Of a DNA stretch of 64,000 bases, positions 9,408 to 20,689 are shown piece by piece. Source of the DNA: Hyperoodon ampullatus (taxonomy: Eukaryota > Chordata > Mammalia > Artiodactyla > Ziphiidae); NCBI GenBank assembly GCA_949752795.1, contig OX457061.1, positions 127,563,530-127,627,529 on the forward strand, in the 5' to 3' direction. The notes under the pieces are model-generated. The model had not been told where the DNA came from. It ran no database searches and was given only the letters and a program-made list of their open reading frames with translations. The translations under genes and the position numbers were made by a program. Every line of letters begins with the position of its first letter. Position 1 is the stretch's first letter.

Positions 9408-11919
9408 TCGTAAACTCAGTCCCACTGAGTGAATGGTTTTGTACCAGGAGTTACTGCAGAGTATAAATGTTTGGCAACGTGTGCTAAGCTTTTATCCAGA
9501 GTTTATTGAAACGGTTGCAAAACCTTGGCTAATACAATCATGATTCACTTGGGTTAAACATTGTTATTAGAATTACTCTAGATTATAGAATTCAGGCATA
9601 TACTGTTAGAGAAAGAGGGTTTTGTGAAGATTGCGTTAGAGGGCTGTATCTGCATACTTGTACTTTTTTCAAGTTTAAGGAAAGTACAGTTTGGGTATCT
9701 TCTAAGTGTTTCTGCATATGCCAACCCAAAAGTCCTATATGCCTCAGTGGAGAGTTAGGAGCAAAGTTAATAGGAAAAAAAGTGAATGATTGATGTTTAT
9801 TAAAAAAAAAGATGAAGAGTCACAAATAGAGGTCTGGGTCTTCAAGGAAGCACTGGTACTGCTGAAGCCCTGGGGTCTGTTCCCTGAAGGCTGACACAAA
9901 ATCGCAAGAGGAGAAGAGAGTGTTTAAATATCTTATGTGAAGCTCAGCACTGCTTCTGTAGGATAGGTTGCATGTGGAGAAGTGCTAGTAATTTAGAAAC
10001 AGGATGTGGAGTTTGGTGCTAAGTCAGGATGGGAACACGGCACAACCCACAAAGTGCAATCACTGGGTAGCTGACTGAGGCGGCAGGGGTGCCCACTCCC
10101 TCTGTTACTCTAAAAGGAGTTCTCTTTACGAGAACACTCTCTTCTGTGACAGTGGCTGTGATTCATGTTTTGTTTTTACATCAAATGAGCAAGAGAATTT
10201 CGCTGTTTCAGGGGTGTTCAGAGACAAATTGGTTTTTGGCTTTACTGGACTGACGTCTAAATTGTGTTAGTCAAACACACCAGCCGACCGAGAATAAGAA
10301 CATCAGAGGGTGATAATGTAAGTAGCAGTTCTAGGAAGCAGCCAGCATTTAGGTTTCTTTGATGTTCCTCATTTACAGGAAAGCACTTACACATTAAGCC
10401 CCTTGTTCCGTGCTGAGTAGATTAGCGGGGGTCTTCGTTCCCTTTGCCCAGGCGGTGATGGCTGAACCCAAATACAGGGGCAGATCAGTGCGGCCGAGAT
10501 AGAGTTTTGGGAATGAGTTCACTTGGGACAAAGAATTGTGTCGTATCAGTAACTTCCTCGTGGAAATAATAGAGGGCTGGGGAGAGAGAAGCACAGCAAG
10601 GGGCCGGGAAGTGTAGCAGCCTCCCAGGTAAGAGCGTTTCCTGAAGTCAGCGCACTCCAGGCGCGGGGGAGTTACAGAGGGTGAAGCATTTATCAGGTAT
10701 TTACCCCCAGGCAATCATGACCTCTCTGTCAGTTTTATAGGAGGACACAAAACTTCGGGCCAGCAGTTTATTTTTCTCTGTATTTCCTTAGAATTCCAAA
10801 CAGTTTCTGAATTTCTTGGAATTCCTATTAATTAGTCATCAAACATTTAAAATATTAGTATGTAAACATACATGTAGGGGTGTGGGAGAGGCGATTTCTA
10901 CTTGAGAAGTCAGGAGGAGGATGGTGTGGAAATGAATCCCTAAGTTGCAGAGAGTTCATCGCTTCATTTCATAGAAAAGCAAAACTGTTTCATCGCACAT
11001 TTCCGAGACCCCGGGGAGGTTTCCGTGCACCCACATTTAACACCTTGGGAAAGGCTCTTCTGCTGTCTCACCCCAGCTCCCTGAACCCCAGGAGGAGAGC
11101 AAGTGAAGGCTTCCCAGTTAATAGCATGTCTGGGGCAGAGATGGTCTCCTGAGGACCGCTGACCAATGAGCTGGGAGATGCTGAAGTAACTGATGTCACA
11201 GAGCCAGGGAGCTTCAGAGCATCCACTCCTGTTTATTGACACCAGTGTCAGTGCTTTTTACCAATGTACATCTCACTGCTTCTCTGACTTACTGTAAACA
11301 GACTTAACTACAGACAAAAAGAAACTTCCTTAACCTGGTAAAGACTCTCAGAGGCCAAGAGCTGAATTTGAGTGTAAGCAGGTGAAGCGTCCTGAATCAG
11401 GACCACGGCCAGCTCTGCCTGGGCCGCGTGAGGGCTGAGCTTTGAGGAGGTGGGCATCGGGGCGTTTTTGTAAGTAGTGTTTAGTCCAGTTCTGTTTCTG
11501 ATAGAGACTTAAAAAATTGCACTCAGTACACACTATATTCAATAAATAAAAAACTAGTTTCCGAAGAAATAAACTTAATATTTGACGTGCTTTGAGGATG
11601 TCAGCACATAGGGAATGTTTATACAGCACTTAGGGAAGGAGGGGTGCCGTGCAGTGTGATTAGTGACGTAAATAATCGACTAATATAAGTAACGTAGAGC
11701 TTACGTCGGGGGATTGTGTGTGTTTTGGGGGGTGAGGCATGGAAACAGAGAAAAGGGGCTTAATCAATTTTGGCTATTTACATTGCTTAGGTTAGAAATT
11801 CCTACTGTTTTTTATTTATAGGAACAACTTATTGTTTCTTTCCTCGATCTCATGTAAGAGAAAAATGAATCCTTGCCTTACTTCAAAGAGTTCTTCCTAA
11901 GCTTCCCCCCCAGCTAGAT
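9402..11919 (+). other. Presumed intron downstream of the exon, nearly repeat-free
   Basis: About 2.5 kb without any young repeat, unusual for this window. Several moderately GC-rich parts (10400-10720 and 10880-11240) hold short chance frames on both strands, none with family resemblance. Such a gap could mark conserved regulatory DNA, but nothing in the sequence proves it. Confidence 0.5.
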
Positions 11920-12125
11920 AGCACATGCTTGTCCCTGTTACCTTAGTGCCCTGGACTTCTCATCCTGTGACACCCACCATGCTGGTGATGAATCGTCTAA
12001 CACCATCTCTTCAATTGACTGGATATTTCCCGAAAGTGGGTTTGTGTCTTATTCACCACTTTATACTCAGAACCTGGCATCCTTACTGGCTCGTGTATAT
12101 TTTTGTTGAAGAGTGTATTAAAATA
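11920..12125 (+). mobile_element. Probable L2 LINE 3' end fragment
   Basis: The run gggtttgtgtcttattcacc, then atactcagaacctggcatcc, and then tttttgttgaagagtg follows the layout of the L2 3' end (…tgtgtcttgttca…cagtgcctggcac…tgttgaatga…). It is ancient and strongly diverged. Confidence 0.5.
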
Positions 12126-13315
12126 CCTGTTATTTATAGAACATTTAGAGGAAAAAATGAGTAGTTTGATCAGTTGGATTGGTTAGTCTAGATAACTTCA
12201 GTCTAAAAGTTGTTTTCTGTGCTTATTTGTTGAAGGTGGTCTGGGAAGGGTGTAGAAGTCAGTCAACAAATGTTTTAAAGTAAATGTATTGAATGATTGA
12301 AACAAATAAGTTATTGCCAGTAAAAAAGGGTGAGGAAGATACGAAATTGTGAGAGAGAGATTAGTCCATAACTGTTTGAAGAAACTGGTAGGTACTCGCC
12401 TTAGATTTGCAAATACCTCAGATAATTGGTAAATATTTCCTTCCTTAGTGCTTTAAATAACATTAATTGTCTCCTGACCAGAGAAACAGCCTGCTTCCAA
12501 AGCTCACCCTGTGCTTCACGCTGGCTTTGCAGACGTAGAGCGTCGTGTAAACTTCCAGATTTGTCATGTTTAACGTCATGTGTTTGGATGTTTGTCTCCT
12601 GATGGCTTTTTCTGTGAAGAATTGGTCTCAGACCAGCATGAAGCCTGTGTTCTTGTGCTGCTTTCTGTTACTCTTTTCATGTCCATCACTGTGAAACCAA
12701 ATAGTTTTATAAACAGTGAGAAAGAACGTGGACTGCAACACGCTTTCTACGATGGCACCGTAGCCAGTGTGTAGGGGGTTTGACATGAAGTGTGTGCTGG
12801 CTTCCCAGGTATGGCTCTGATCACGTTTCACATTGTTACTCTGGGGAAAAGCTCCCAGTGTGCTGGTAGCTAAGAGTTTTGTTCCATAGTGTTTGTGTGT
12901 TGTGAACAGGGGTCCAGGGTTTGCATATTGTGAGCAGAGCCCAGGGCTTTTGCTCCTTTGCTTTACAGGTGCCGGTAATTAGCACTATTTCTAGATCAGT
13001 GTTTTGGGCTTCAATCGATGCTGCTGGTATTTAAAGAAAAAAAAAGGTTTTGGCAAAATAAGCAAGGAGCAAGGTTGAAGAAGTTGTTATAGGACAGAAC
13101 CCGCCCTGTTAATTTCTGCTTCATTTACACCAAAGGGTGAAAATAAAATCAATAAGGAAATGCTTTTGGCCTCCTAAGAAGGCATTAAATCAAAGAATGG
13201 TGAAGCTAGTTTAAAATGCTCCTTATCAAAAATAGATATCAAAAGAGAGTGAATCCTAAAGCTCCTCTATTTTAGCTATATACTTTTGGAATTCATAGTT
13301 TTAATGACCTTATTT
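12126..13315. other. Unique DNA, presumed intron
   Basis: No repeats or exons recognised. Overlapping 64- and 67-codon frames on opposite strands near 12580-12831 are not supported by any signal. Confidence 0.45.
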
Positions 13316-13328
13316 AAAAGAAGATCGA

Positions 13329-13518
13329 GGGGCTTCCCTGGTGGCGCAGTGGTTGAGAGTCCGCCTGCCGATGCAGGGGACGCGGGTTCGTGCCCAGGTC
13401 TGGGAGGATCCCACATGCCGCGGAGCGGCTGGGCCCGTGAGCCGTGGCCGCTGAGCCTGTGCTCCGGAGCCTGTGCTCCGCAAGGGGAGAGGCCACAACA
13501 GTGAGAGGCCCGCCTACC

Positions 13519-13560
<42 letters not shown>
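13329..13560 (+). mobile_element. CHR-type SINE, short form, first of a same-site pair
   Basis: Begins ggggcttccctggtggcgca and ends in 39 A plus T. The target sequence aaaagaagatcga occurs before it (13316-13328) and after it (13561-13573). It has a small variant block: cctgtgctccggagcctgtg replaces the usual cctgcgcgtccggagcctgtg. Confidence 0.95.
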
Positions 13561-13561
<1 letters not shown>

Positions 13562-13573
13562 AAAGAAGATCGA

Positions 13574-13763
13574 GGGCCTCCCTGGTGGCGCAGTGGTTGA
13601 GAGTCCGCCTGCCGATGCAGGGGATACGGGTTCGTGCCCCGGTCTGGGAGGATCCCATATGCTGCGGAGCGGCTGGGCCCGTGAGCCACGGCCACTGAGC
13701 CTGCGCGTCCGGAGCCTGTGCTCCGCAGCGGGAGGGGCCACAACAGTGGGAGGCCCGCATACC

Positions 13764-13794
<31 letters not shown>
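13574..13794 (+). mobile_element. CHR-type SINE, short form, second insertion at the same site
   Basis: Begins gggcctccctggtggcgcag and ends in a long A tract. It sits between a second and a third copy of aaaagaagatcga (13561-13573 and 13795-13807). It shares ggatacgggttcg and gggaggatcccatatg with the copies at 38409-38639 and 39921-40139, suggesting a common subfamily. Confidence 0.95.
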
Positions 13795-13800
<6 letters not shown>

Positions 13801-13807
13801 AGATCGA

Positions 13808-14380
13808 ATTTCTTTGGGTAATTATTAAATGCATGGCTATGGTATTTATATTTCCATTGCTATACTATTGAGATATTTATGTTGGGAGGATTCAATCTCA
13901 AGGCGTAAGTTTAGCAGAGTCCCCAAAATATTTAAACTGAATTGAACTTACCGTAACTATTTTGAAGTAATGACCCTCTGTGGTATGTGAAGGCATTGAT
14001 ATTGTTCTTAGGGAGAGTGAAATCCAACATTTATTTCAAACTTAACGTGTGCAGAGCTCTTCACTAAGTGCCTTAAATTGATTTAGTTTTTACAACAACC
14101 CTAGTGCTTTATACCAGAGATTATTGCGCCCATTATACAGAAACAAAAGCTGAAGCTCAGAGATTCTGGGTATTCTGCCTGAGATTACGTGTATAAACAG
14201 AGAGAGAGAGAGAGAGAAATAGGGCAGATTTAAGATTTGAAATCAAGTCTACCTTTTTAATATAAGCATTCCTTTTTTATAATAAATGGACTTTAATTGT
14301 GTTTTTGGACAGATGTTTATGTAACTCATGGAGTATCTCCCTGAATCTCTTTGGTTAGAATATAGACCATTTGCAACACC
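13808..14380. other. Unique DNA with an antisense MIR and a (GA)n tract
   Basis: The part at about 14040-14175 reads like MIR in reverse: gtgccttaaattgatttag, ttttacaacaaccctagtgc, cccattatacagaaac, gctgaagctcagagattct. A (GA)n run lies at 14200-14217. The flanks show nothing else. Confidence 0.55.
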
Positions 14381-14583
14381 GTTTTTTAAATAGACTTTAT
14401 TTTTCAGAGCAGTTTTCGGTTTTCAGCAAAATTGGACAGAAGTTAGAGAATTTCCCACGTGACCCCTGCCCCACATGTGCACAGCTTCCCCAATGTCACC
14501 ACCCCCATCAGATGGGACATTCGTTACAATTGTAAACCTACACTGACACGTCAGGGTCCCCCAAAGTCCACAGCTCATATTAC
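14381..14583 (-). mobile_element. Ancient L1M 3' UTR fragment, antisense
   Basis: The sequence tagactttatttttcagagc, then ttcagcaaaattggacag, then tttcccacgtgacccctgcc matches the reversed 3' UTR common in old mammalian L1M elements. No open frame remains. Confidence 0.65.
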
Positions 14584-14689
14584 TTTTTAATATTAATTGC
14601 ATTTAAGAAACAGGTCATAATATTTTGAATACTAGAGTGAATTAGTGTAATGTTGTTTGATTCCTCTTTTTAAGACACAGATAATAGCT

Positions 14690-15090
14690 AAACTTCATAG
14701 TGTTTCATTTATGTCTGGAACTTTTCTAAAGATATACATATTATATATAATATATATTTGTGTGTATATGTATGTGTATAGTTGCATACAGACACATGTA
14801 TGCATAACTAATTTAATCTCACAACAGTGATGTGAGGTGAAGTGGGTTACAGTTATTACCTCATTTTATTCATGGAAAAAGCTGAGACACAGAATTTATA
14901 GAATTTGCTCAAGTGATAGATTTGGACATTGAACCTGGCCATTGAAGTTCCAGAATTTACTCTCTTAATTATTATGCTGTCTTTTGAAACATACTATTTA
15001 ATATTGATAAAGCATTTATATAAATGAGGCATTCTTCTAAGCATTATGGAGGTAACTCATTTTATCTTAAAACAATCCTACATTCCTTTA
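14690..15090 (-). mobile_element. Degraded MIR pieces, antisense, with a TA-rich tract
   Basis: The part at 14810-14990 (taatttaatctcacaacagt, attacctcattttattcatg, aaagctgagacacagaat) is a reversed MIR. A similar start recurs at 15005-15090 (aagcatttatataaatgagg, aactcattttatctt). The tract 14735-14800 is a ta/tgta simple repeat inside the first piece. Confidence 0.5.
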
Positions 15091-15135
15091 TAAAAATCTC
15101 TGGCTAACGACCGCCTGATATATAGTTTCTCAGCC

Positions 15136-15141
<6 letters not shown>

Positions 15142-15166
<25 letters not shown>

Positions 15167-15359
15167 GGTGGTACGCGGGCCTCTCACTGTTGTGGCCTCT
15201 CCCGTTGCGGAGCACAGGCTCCGGATGCGCAGGCTCAGCGGCCATGGCTCACGGGCCCAGCCGCTCCGCGGCATGTGGGATCTTCCCGGACGGGAGCACG
15301 AACCCGTGTCCCCTGCCTCGGCAGGCGGACTCTCAACCACTGCGCCACCAGGGAAGCCC
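15142..15359 (-). mobile_element. CHR-type SINE, short form
   Basis: A long T tract leads into ggtggtacgcgggcc and ends at the head caccagggaagccc. TSDs are tctcagcctatttt (15128-15141) and tctcagcatatttt (15360-15373), one mismatch. Confidence 0.94.
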
Positions 15360-15604
15360 TCTCAGCATATTTTAATGCACATCCTTTCTTGCTGAAAATG
15401 TAGTTCTTTGGTTCTCCTTTTATTCTGATATCAGCCTCAAGAGCCACTTGGGAATTGCTTAGAAGAAGAAAATTGAACTCGTTAGACTGTCCGTTTACAT
15501 CAGTCCACATGATTTGGTCAAGTTTTACTTTAGATGTTCCCCATCACACAAGCAGAAAGCACATTTCTCAAATATAGAACTAAGTAACGTTGACAGTACT
15601 TTTT

Positions 15605-15895
15605 TTTTTTTTTGATTTATTTATTTTTATTTTTGGCTGTGTTGGGTCTTCGTTTCTGTGTGAGGGCTTTCTCTAGTTGTGGCAAGCGGGGACCACTCTT
15701 CATCGCGGTGCGCGCAGGCCTCTCACTATCGCGGCCTCTTGTTGCGGAGCACAGGCTCCAGACGCGCAGGCTCAGTAGTTGTGGCTCACGGGCCTGGTTG
15801 CTCCGCGGCATGTGGGATCCTCCCAGGCCAGGGCTCGAACCCGTGTCGCCTGCATTAGCAGGCAGATTCTCAACCACTGTGCCACCAGGGAGGTC
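15605..15895 (-). mobile_element. CHR-type SINE, long form without the middle block
   Basis: The tail tttatttatttttatttttg is followed by ggctgtgttgggtcttcgtt and ctctagttgtggcaagcggg, then the body and head. It retains the 3' segment that short copies lack, but has lost the middle block kept at 5978 and 38957. A perfect 17-bp TSD, cgttgacagtacttttt, lies at 15588-15604 and 15896-15912. Confidence 0.95.
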
Positions 15896-16074
15896 CGTTG
15901 ACAGTACTTTTTAAGTGCACAGCACTCGTATCATTACTGTGATATTATTTCCTCCTGTTGAAAGTCTGATATCCTCAGGTAGCCCCTTCTGACTTGACTG
16001 GGCAGCTTCCCAGCCCTTGGGACAGGGGGCAGCCCTGTCAGGCAGGAAACTCTCTGTAGGGATGTTTCAGAACA

Positions 16075-16285
16075 CACGCCTGAGCCAGACTGCCTGCCTT
16101 CACGGTCTCGCCTCCTCTACTTGGCTCTGTGACCTTGGGCAGGTCACTTAACCTCTCTGTGTTTCAGTCTCTTCCTCTGTCAAGAAGGAATGAGAAAAAT
16201 TGTACTTTCTGATGATGTTTGAAGGATTAATGAGTTAATATACAAAAACAATTAGAACAGTACCTGATCTAAAGTGGGCGGGCAT
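16075..16285 (+). mobile_element. MIR SINE
   Basis: The core text ctgtgaccttgggcaggtca, cttaacctctctgtgtttca, then ttcctctgtcaagaagg is classic MIR in sense orientation, continuing to gaacagtacctg. It is ancient and long inactive. Confidence 0.85.
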
Positions 16286-16464
16286 AATATAAGGGTGAGC
16301 TGCTGCTACTTTTTCCTAAACATGTTGTGTATTTTGTAATCATAGACTTCCATTATGTCTGAGTTTTTCCCTAGTTAAATGTTCTGCCCATCTCTTCCCT
16401 TGTTTTTCTGGCATATTCTCCACTCTGCAGAAGCTTTTAGCGTTAATGGTTAATGGTGTGTAAT

Positions 16465-16650
16465 TTGAAACCAGACTGGCTGGCTTTGAGGTCTGATAGA
16501 GGATGACTCTGAACACATTAAACTCCCCAAGACTGTTTTCCTGTTTGTGAGACAGACATGATGATTATGCGATCTATGTTTTTGTGAGAATTAAAGACAT
16601 CATTTGTGTACAGCTCTTTTCACAGTGTAAGCACTCGGTAAACATTACCG
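16465..16650 (+). mobile_element. MIR SINE, more diverged
   Basis: The order accagactggctggctttga, aactccccaagactgttttc, gtgagaattaaagacatc, then agtgtaagcactcggtaaac follows the MIR layout with many substitutions. Confidence 0.6.
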
Positions 16651-17939
16651 ATTGAGAAATCTTGATTCGGCTTTCTCCCACATGCCTCCCAGCCCAAGGA
16701 AGAATCAAACTCTCCTTTATGACTGGGTCCATAGCACATTAGAAACACTTGTAATCTCCCTGCATTAGAGTTGTTTGTGTTTGTATTTAGTAGGTAAAGG
16801 TTGAGTTGCTGTTGTATGTGAGAACATTGGCTGGCTTCCGTCGTGAGGGTGGGAGATGAAGATTCCTTCCTACTTCGTGTAAAAGGACGTGCGTGATGTC
16901 GCTGTGGAGGATGGTGAGGATGAGGACGAGGTAGGATATGTGAGGGCGGCTGCTTAGAGGGCAGAGCCGGGCGTCAGCGCTCCCGAGAGCTGTTAGGCGC
17001 TGTGACTTGGACAGCTTTGCTGCCTTCAATGATTTTTCTGGTTCATGTCGTTTACTGCTGCCTGTTTCCCCGGACCTCCTGGACTGCTTGTCAAAGTCAC
17101 CTGTGACGGCCTCGGGCATGTCCTCTGTGTCCTTTCCGAGGGCTGGAAGCCCAGTGGGCAGCTCCGGGCATGGGGAATGGAAGGAGTTCGTTCATGCACA
17201 AGCCCTTTTCCCTGCCATCCGTTCTGGCTCCCTAACAGTCTCTTATACAAGGAAAAGAGTAAGAATTGGGGAAAAGTGCAATGAAGGAAGATTCAAATAT
17301 TGCTCGATGAAGTACAGTTTGCAGAATAGACCAGAGAATAGCGAGGCCCTTGGAGAGAGGAAAAACTGGGTAATTCATGAAGAAGGTAAGTTTTAGGGAT
17401 GTACTTTAGGTGGATCTTAGGACCTCCTAAACCCATGTCCTTTAGTGATGGGGATTAAGAGTCTCAGATTCAGAGTCCAATTACATTAATTAGATTTCTG
17501 AATTATAGGAAGAGAGAGAATTAATCACACAGGCTAAATAGCTGCTTTTTACATTAAACAAATATCCCATCCTTTTGTCTATAAGGAGGTTAAAACTATT
17601 ATTTTTATTTTTCTAGATAGAAATCTATTTCTATATTGTCATAATTTACTATTTTGAAGGAACTGGAAAAAAACATGACTGTTTATTAGTTAAATGTAAA
17701 AAAGTAGAAAAATACTATACAAAAATGGTATAATTGACACCAACTTTAACATTTTCCTTGAACTGTTATGAAAACAACATGTGGGAAGGGAACCCCTTTA
17801 AAAGATAGAAAAGGGGGTACACAGTGCCCGCTCCCTCCCAAGAACCCTCAGTCCACTCCTGCTCTTCCAGAAACTTCCTAAACACACAAATCCATACAAA
17901 CACAATTATCTCCTAATGGGAGTGTTTTATGCATGTTGT
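16651..17939. other. Unique DNA, partly GC-richer
   Basis: The segment 16860-17180 is richer in GC and CpG than its surroundings and carries overlapping frames of up to 129 codons on both strands. No splice pair or family signature supports any of them. Confidence 0.45.
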
Positions 17940-18350
17940 TTTGCTTTGTTTTCCTAACTTAATATGTTTTTCACATTTGCAACTCAGCATATGCATCTTA
18001 CTCCTTTGAATGGCCATAAAAATCCTTGACATGTATGCACCACAGTTTATTTACCCAATATCTCACTGATGGACATTAGGGTTAGTCCTAGCTGTTCCTC
18101 TTATACTTTTACTTACCGCACTCTGTGGCGTGCATCTTTGTGTCCACGTGTGCATATTTTGACCGTAAATTCCTAACAATTGAGTTGCTAAGTCAAAGGG
18201 AAAGTATATTTAAATCTTGACAGATGTTGCCAAACGCCCCACAAAGAAATTGTATCGGTTTCTCTACTTCAAGCCGTATATGCTGGTGCCTGTTCATCAC
18301 ACCCTTGCCAGTACAAAATACTGTTTAAATATTAGTAATTTAGAAGTTTC
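17940..18350 (-). mobile_element. Ancient L1M fragment, antisense
   Basis: The run atatctcactgatggacat, ctaacaattgagttgctaag, gatgttgccaaacgcccca, then catcacacccttgccag is the reversed L1M 3' region, strongly diverged and without open frames. Confidence 0.6.
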
Positions 18351-18379
18351 AATTGTTCTGATTTATTCTTGACTTTTAA

Positions 18380-20665
18380 TTGGTTTATATAAAATCACAT
18401 GATCCTATCAATAAATGCAAAAAAAGCATTTGACAAAATCCAACACCCATTCATAATAAAAACTTTCAGTAAACTAGGATTAGAGGTGAACTTTCTCTGC
18501 TTGATAAAAAATATCTACAAAAAACCGACAGCTAGCATCATATTCAATGGTGAGAAACTTGAAGTTTGCCCACTAAGATCAGTTACAAAGCAAGGCTCTC
18601 CCCTCTCACCAATCATTTTCAACATCATATGGTAAGTTCTAGTTAATTTGAAAATAGCAAAAAGGAAATAAGTGTATACATATTGGTAAGGAAGAAATCA
18701 AACTGTCTTTGCAGATGAAATGGTCATCTGATATAGAAAATATGAAAGAATTGACAAAAAAACCCTGCTAGAACTAATAAGCAATCACAGCAAGATTGAA
18801 GGATACATGGTTGACGTACAAAGGTCATTTCATCGCTATATTCCAGAAATGTACAAGTGGAATTTGACATTAAAAAAACAATAACATTTTAACAATTTGG
18901 TTAAAGTTCTTCCATGGATTAGAGAAGTGATGTTGTTGATGTGTCCATACACCCAAAGCCATCTATAGATTCAGTGCAATCCCTATTAAATTCCAGTGGT
19001 GTTCTTCACAGAAATAGAAAAAGCAATTCTATAATTTGTATGAAACCAGAAAAGACACCAAATAGTCAAAGCAATTTTGAGAAAAAGGACATAGCCAGAG
19101 ACATCATGCTTCCTAATTTCAAACTGTACTACAAAGCTATAATAATTAAAACAGCATGGTACTGACATAAACATGGACATATAGACCAATGGAACAGAAC
19201 AGAGAGCCCAGTAATGAACCACTGCATACACAGTCGACTAATATTTGACAAAGGAGTCAAAAACACTCAATGGAGAAAGGACAGTTTCTTCAATAAATGG
19301 TTCTGGGGAAACTGGATAACCACATACAGAAAATGATACTGGACCACTTACAAAAATTAACTCAAGCTGTATTAATTAAACATCGATCAGATACTGTAGA
19401 ACTCCAAGAAGAAAACAGAGAAGAAGTTCCTTGAATTGGTCTCGGCAGTGCTATTTTGCGTATGACACAAAAGGCAAAAGCGATGAAAGCAAAAATGGGA
19501 CTACACCAAGCTAAGAAGCTTCTGCACAGGAAAAGAAACCATCAACTAAATGAAAAGGCAACCTACAGAATGGGAGACATATTTGCAAACCACATATCAG
19601 ATAAGGGGTTGTTATCTAAAATATATAAAGAACTCATACAAGTCAATAACAAAAAACAAACAATCTGATTTAAGAATAGGCAGCGGAACTGTCTAGGCAT
19701 TTTTTCAAAGAAGACAGACAGATGGTCAGTAGACACATAAGATGCTCAGCATCACTGATCATCAGGGCAATGCCAATCAAAACCGTAATGAGATAGCAAC
19801 TCATACCTGTCAGAATATCTATTATCAAAGAGACAACAAATAACAAGTGTTGGTGACGATGTGGAGAAAAGGGGACCCTCGTACACTGTTGGTGGGAATG
19901 TAAACTGGTCCAGCCACTGTGGAAAACAATATGGAGGTTCCTCAAAAAATTAAAAATATATCTACCATATTATCCTGCAATCCCACTCCTGGGTATATAT
20001 CCAAAGGAAATGAAAACAGGAGTTTAAAGAGTTATACATATTTCCATGTTTATTGTAGCATTATTCTCAATAACCAAGATTTGTAAACAACGTAAGTGTC
20101 CATCAGTGGATGAATGGATGAAGACATTGTGGCATATATATATACACAATGAGATATTATTCAACCATAAGAAAGAAGGAAGTCCTGCCATTTGCAACAA
20201 TATGAAGGGACCTTGTGAACATCATGCTGATTGAGATAAGCCAGACTGAGAAAGACAAATATTGCATGATATCACTTACATGTGGAATCTAACAAAGCTG
20301 AAATCATAGAAACAGAGCATAGAATGGTGGTTCCCAGTGGCTGGCAGTTGGGGGAACTTGGGGAGATGTTGGTCCAAGGGTACAAACTTGAAACTAGAAG
20401 ATGAATGAGTCTTGGAAACTGAATGTACCACTTAGTGATTACTGTCAACAGTACTGTGTTGTGTACTTCAAAAGTGCTGAAAGACTAGACCTTAAAAGTT
20501 TTTGCCACAAACAAGAAATGATAGTTTCCTGATGTATAGAGGTATGAAAGTTTCAGTGGCAATCGTGTTGCAGTATATAAAATGTATCAAATCAACTCAT
20601 TGTATACCTTCAACTTACACAGTATTATCTGTAAGTTATATCTCAATATAAACAAAACCGTACCA
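18380..20665 (+). mobile_element. Old L1, 3' half (ORF2 remnants and 3' UTR)
   Basis: Starts inside the reverse transcriptase: 18399-18635 keeps [16 protein letters not shown] and [12 protein letters not shown] blocks, then breaks before the FADD region. The rest of ORF2 follows in scattered frames: RMTQKAKAMKAKMGLHQAKK from 19456, WKQ-like CKQRKCPSVDEWMK near 20090. After about 20240 comes the 3' UTR, ending near tatctcaatataaac. Many stops and frameshifts show an old, dead copy. Confidence 0.85.
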
Positions 20666-20689
20666 TTAACGTTGGTGTCCCCAAAATGA

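Noticed and set aside
13316..13807. CRISPR-like pattern: a 13-bp repeat three times with equal gaps
   Set aside because: The repeats are SINE target-site duplications and the gaps are SINEs in a mammalian genome.
13276..13834. Overlapping open frames of 106-163 codons on both strands
   Set aside because: All are translations of two SINEs with long A tracts (poly-F or poly-K runs).
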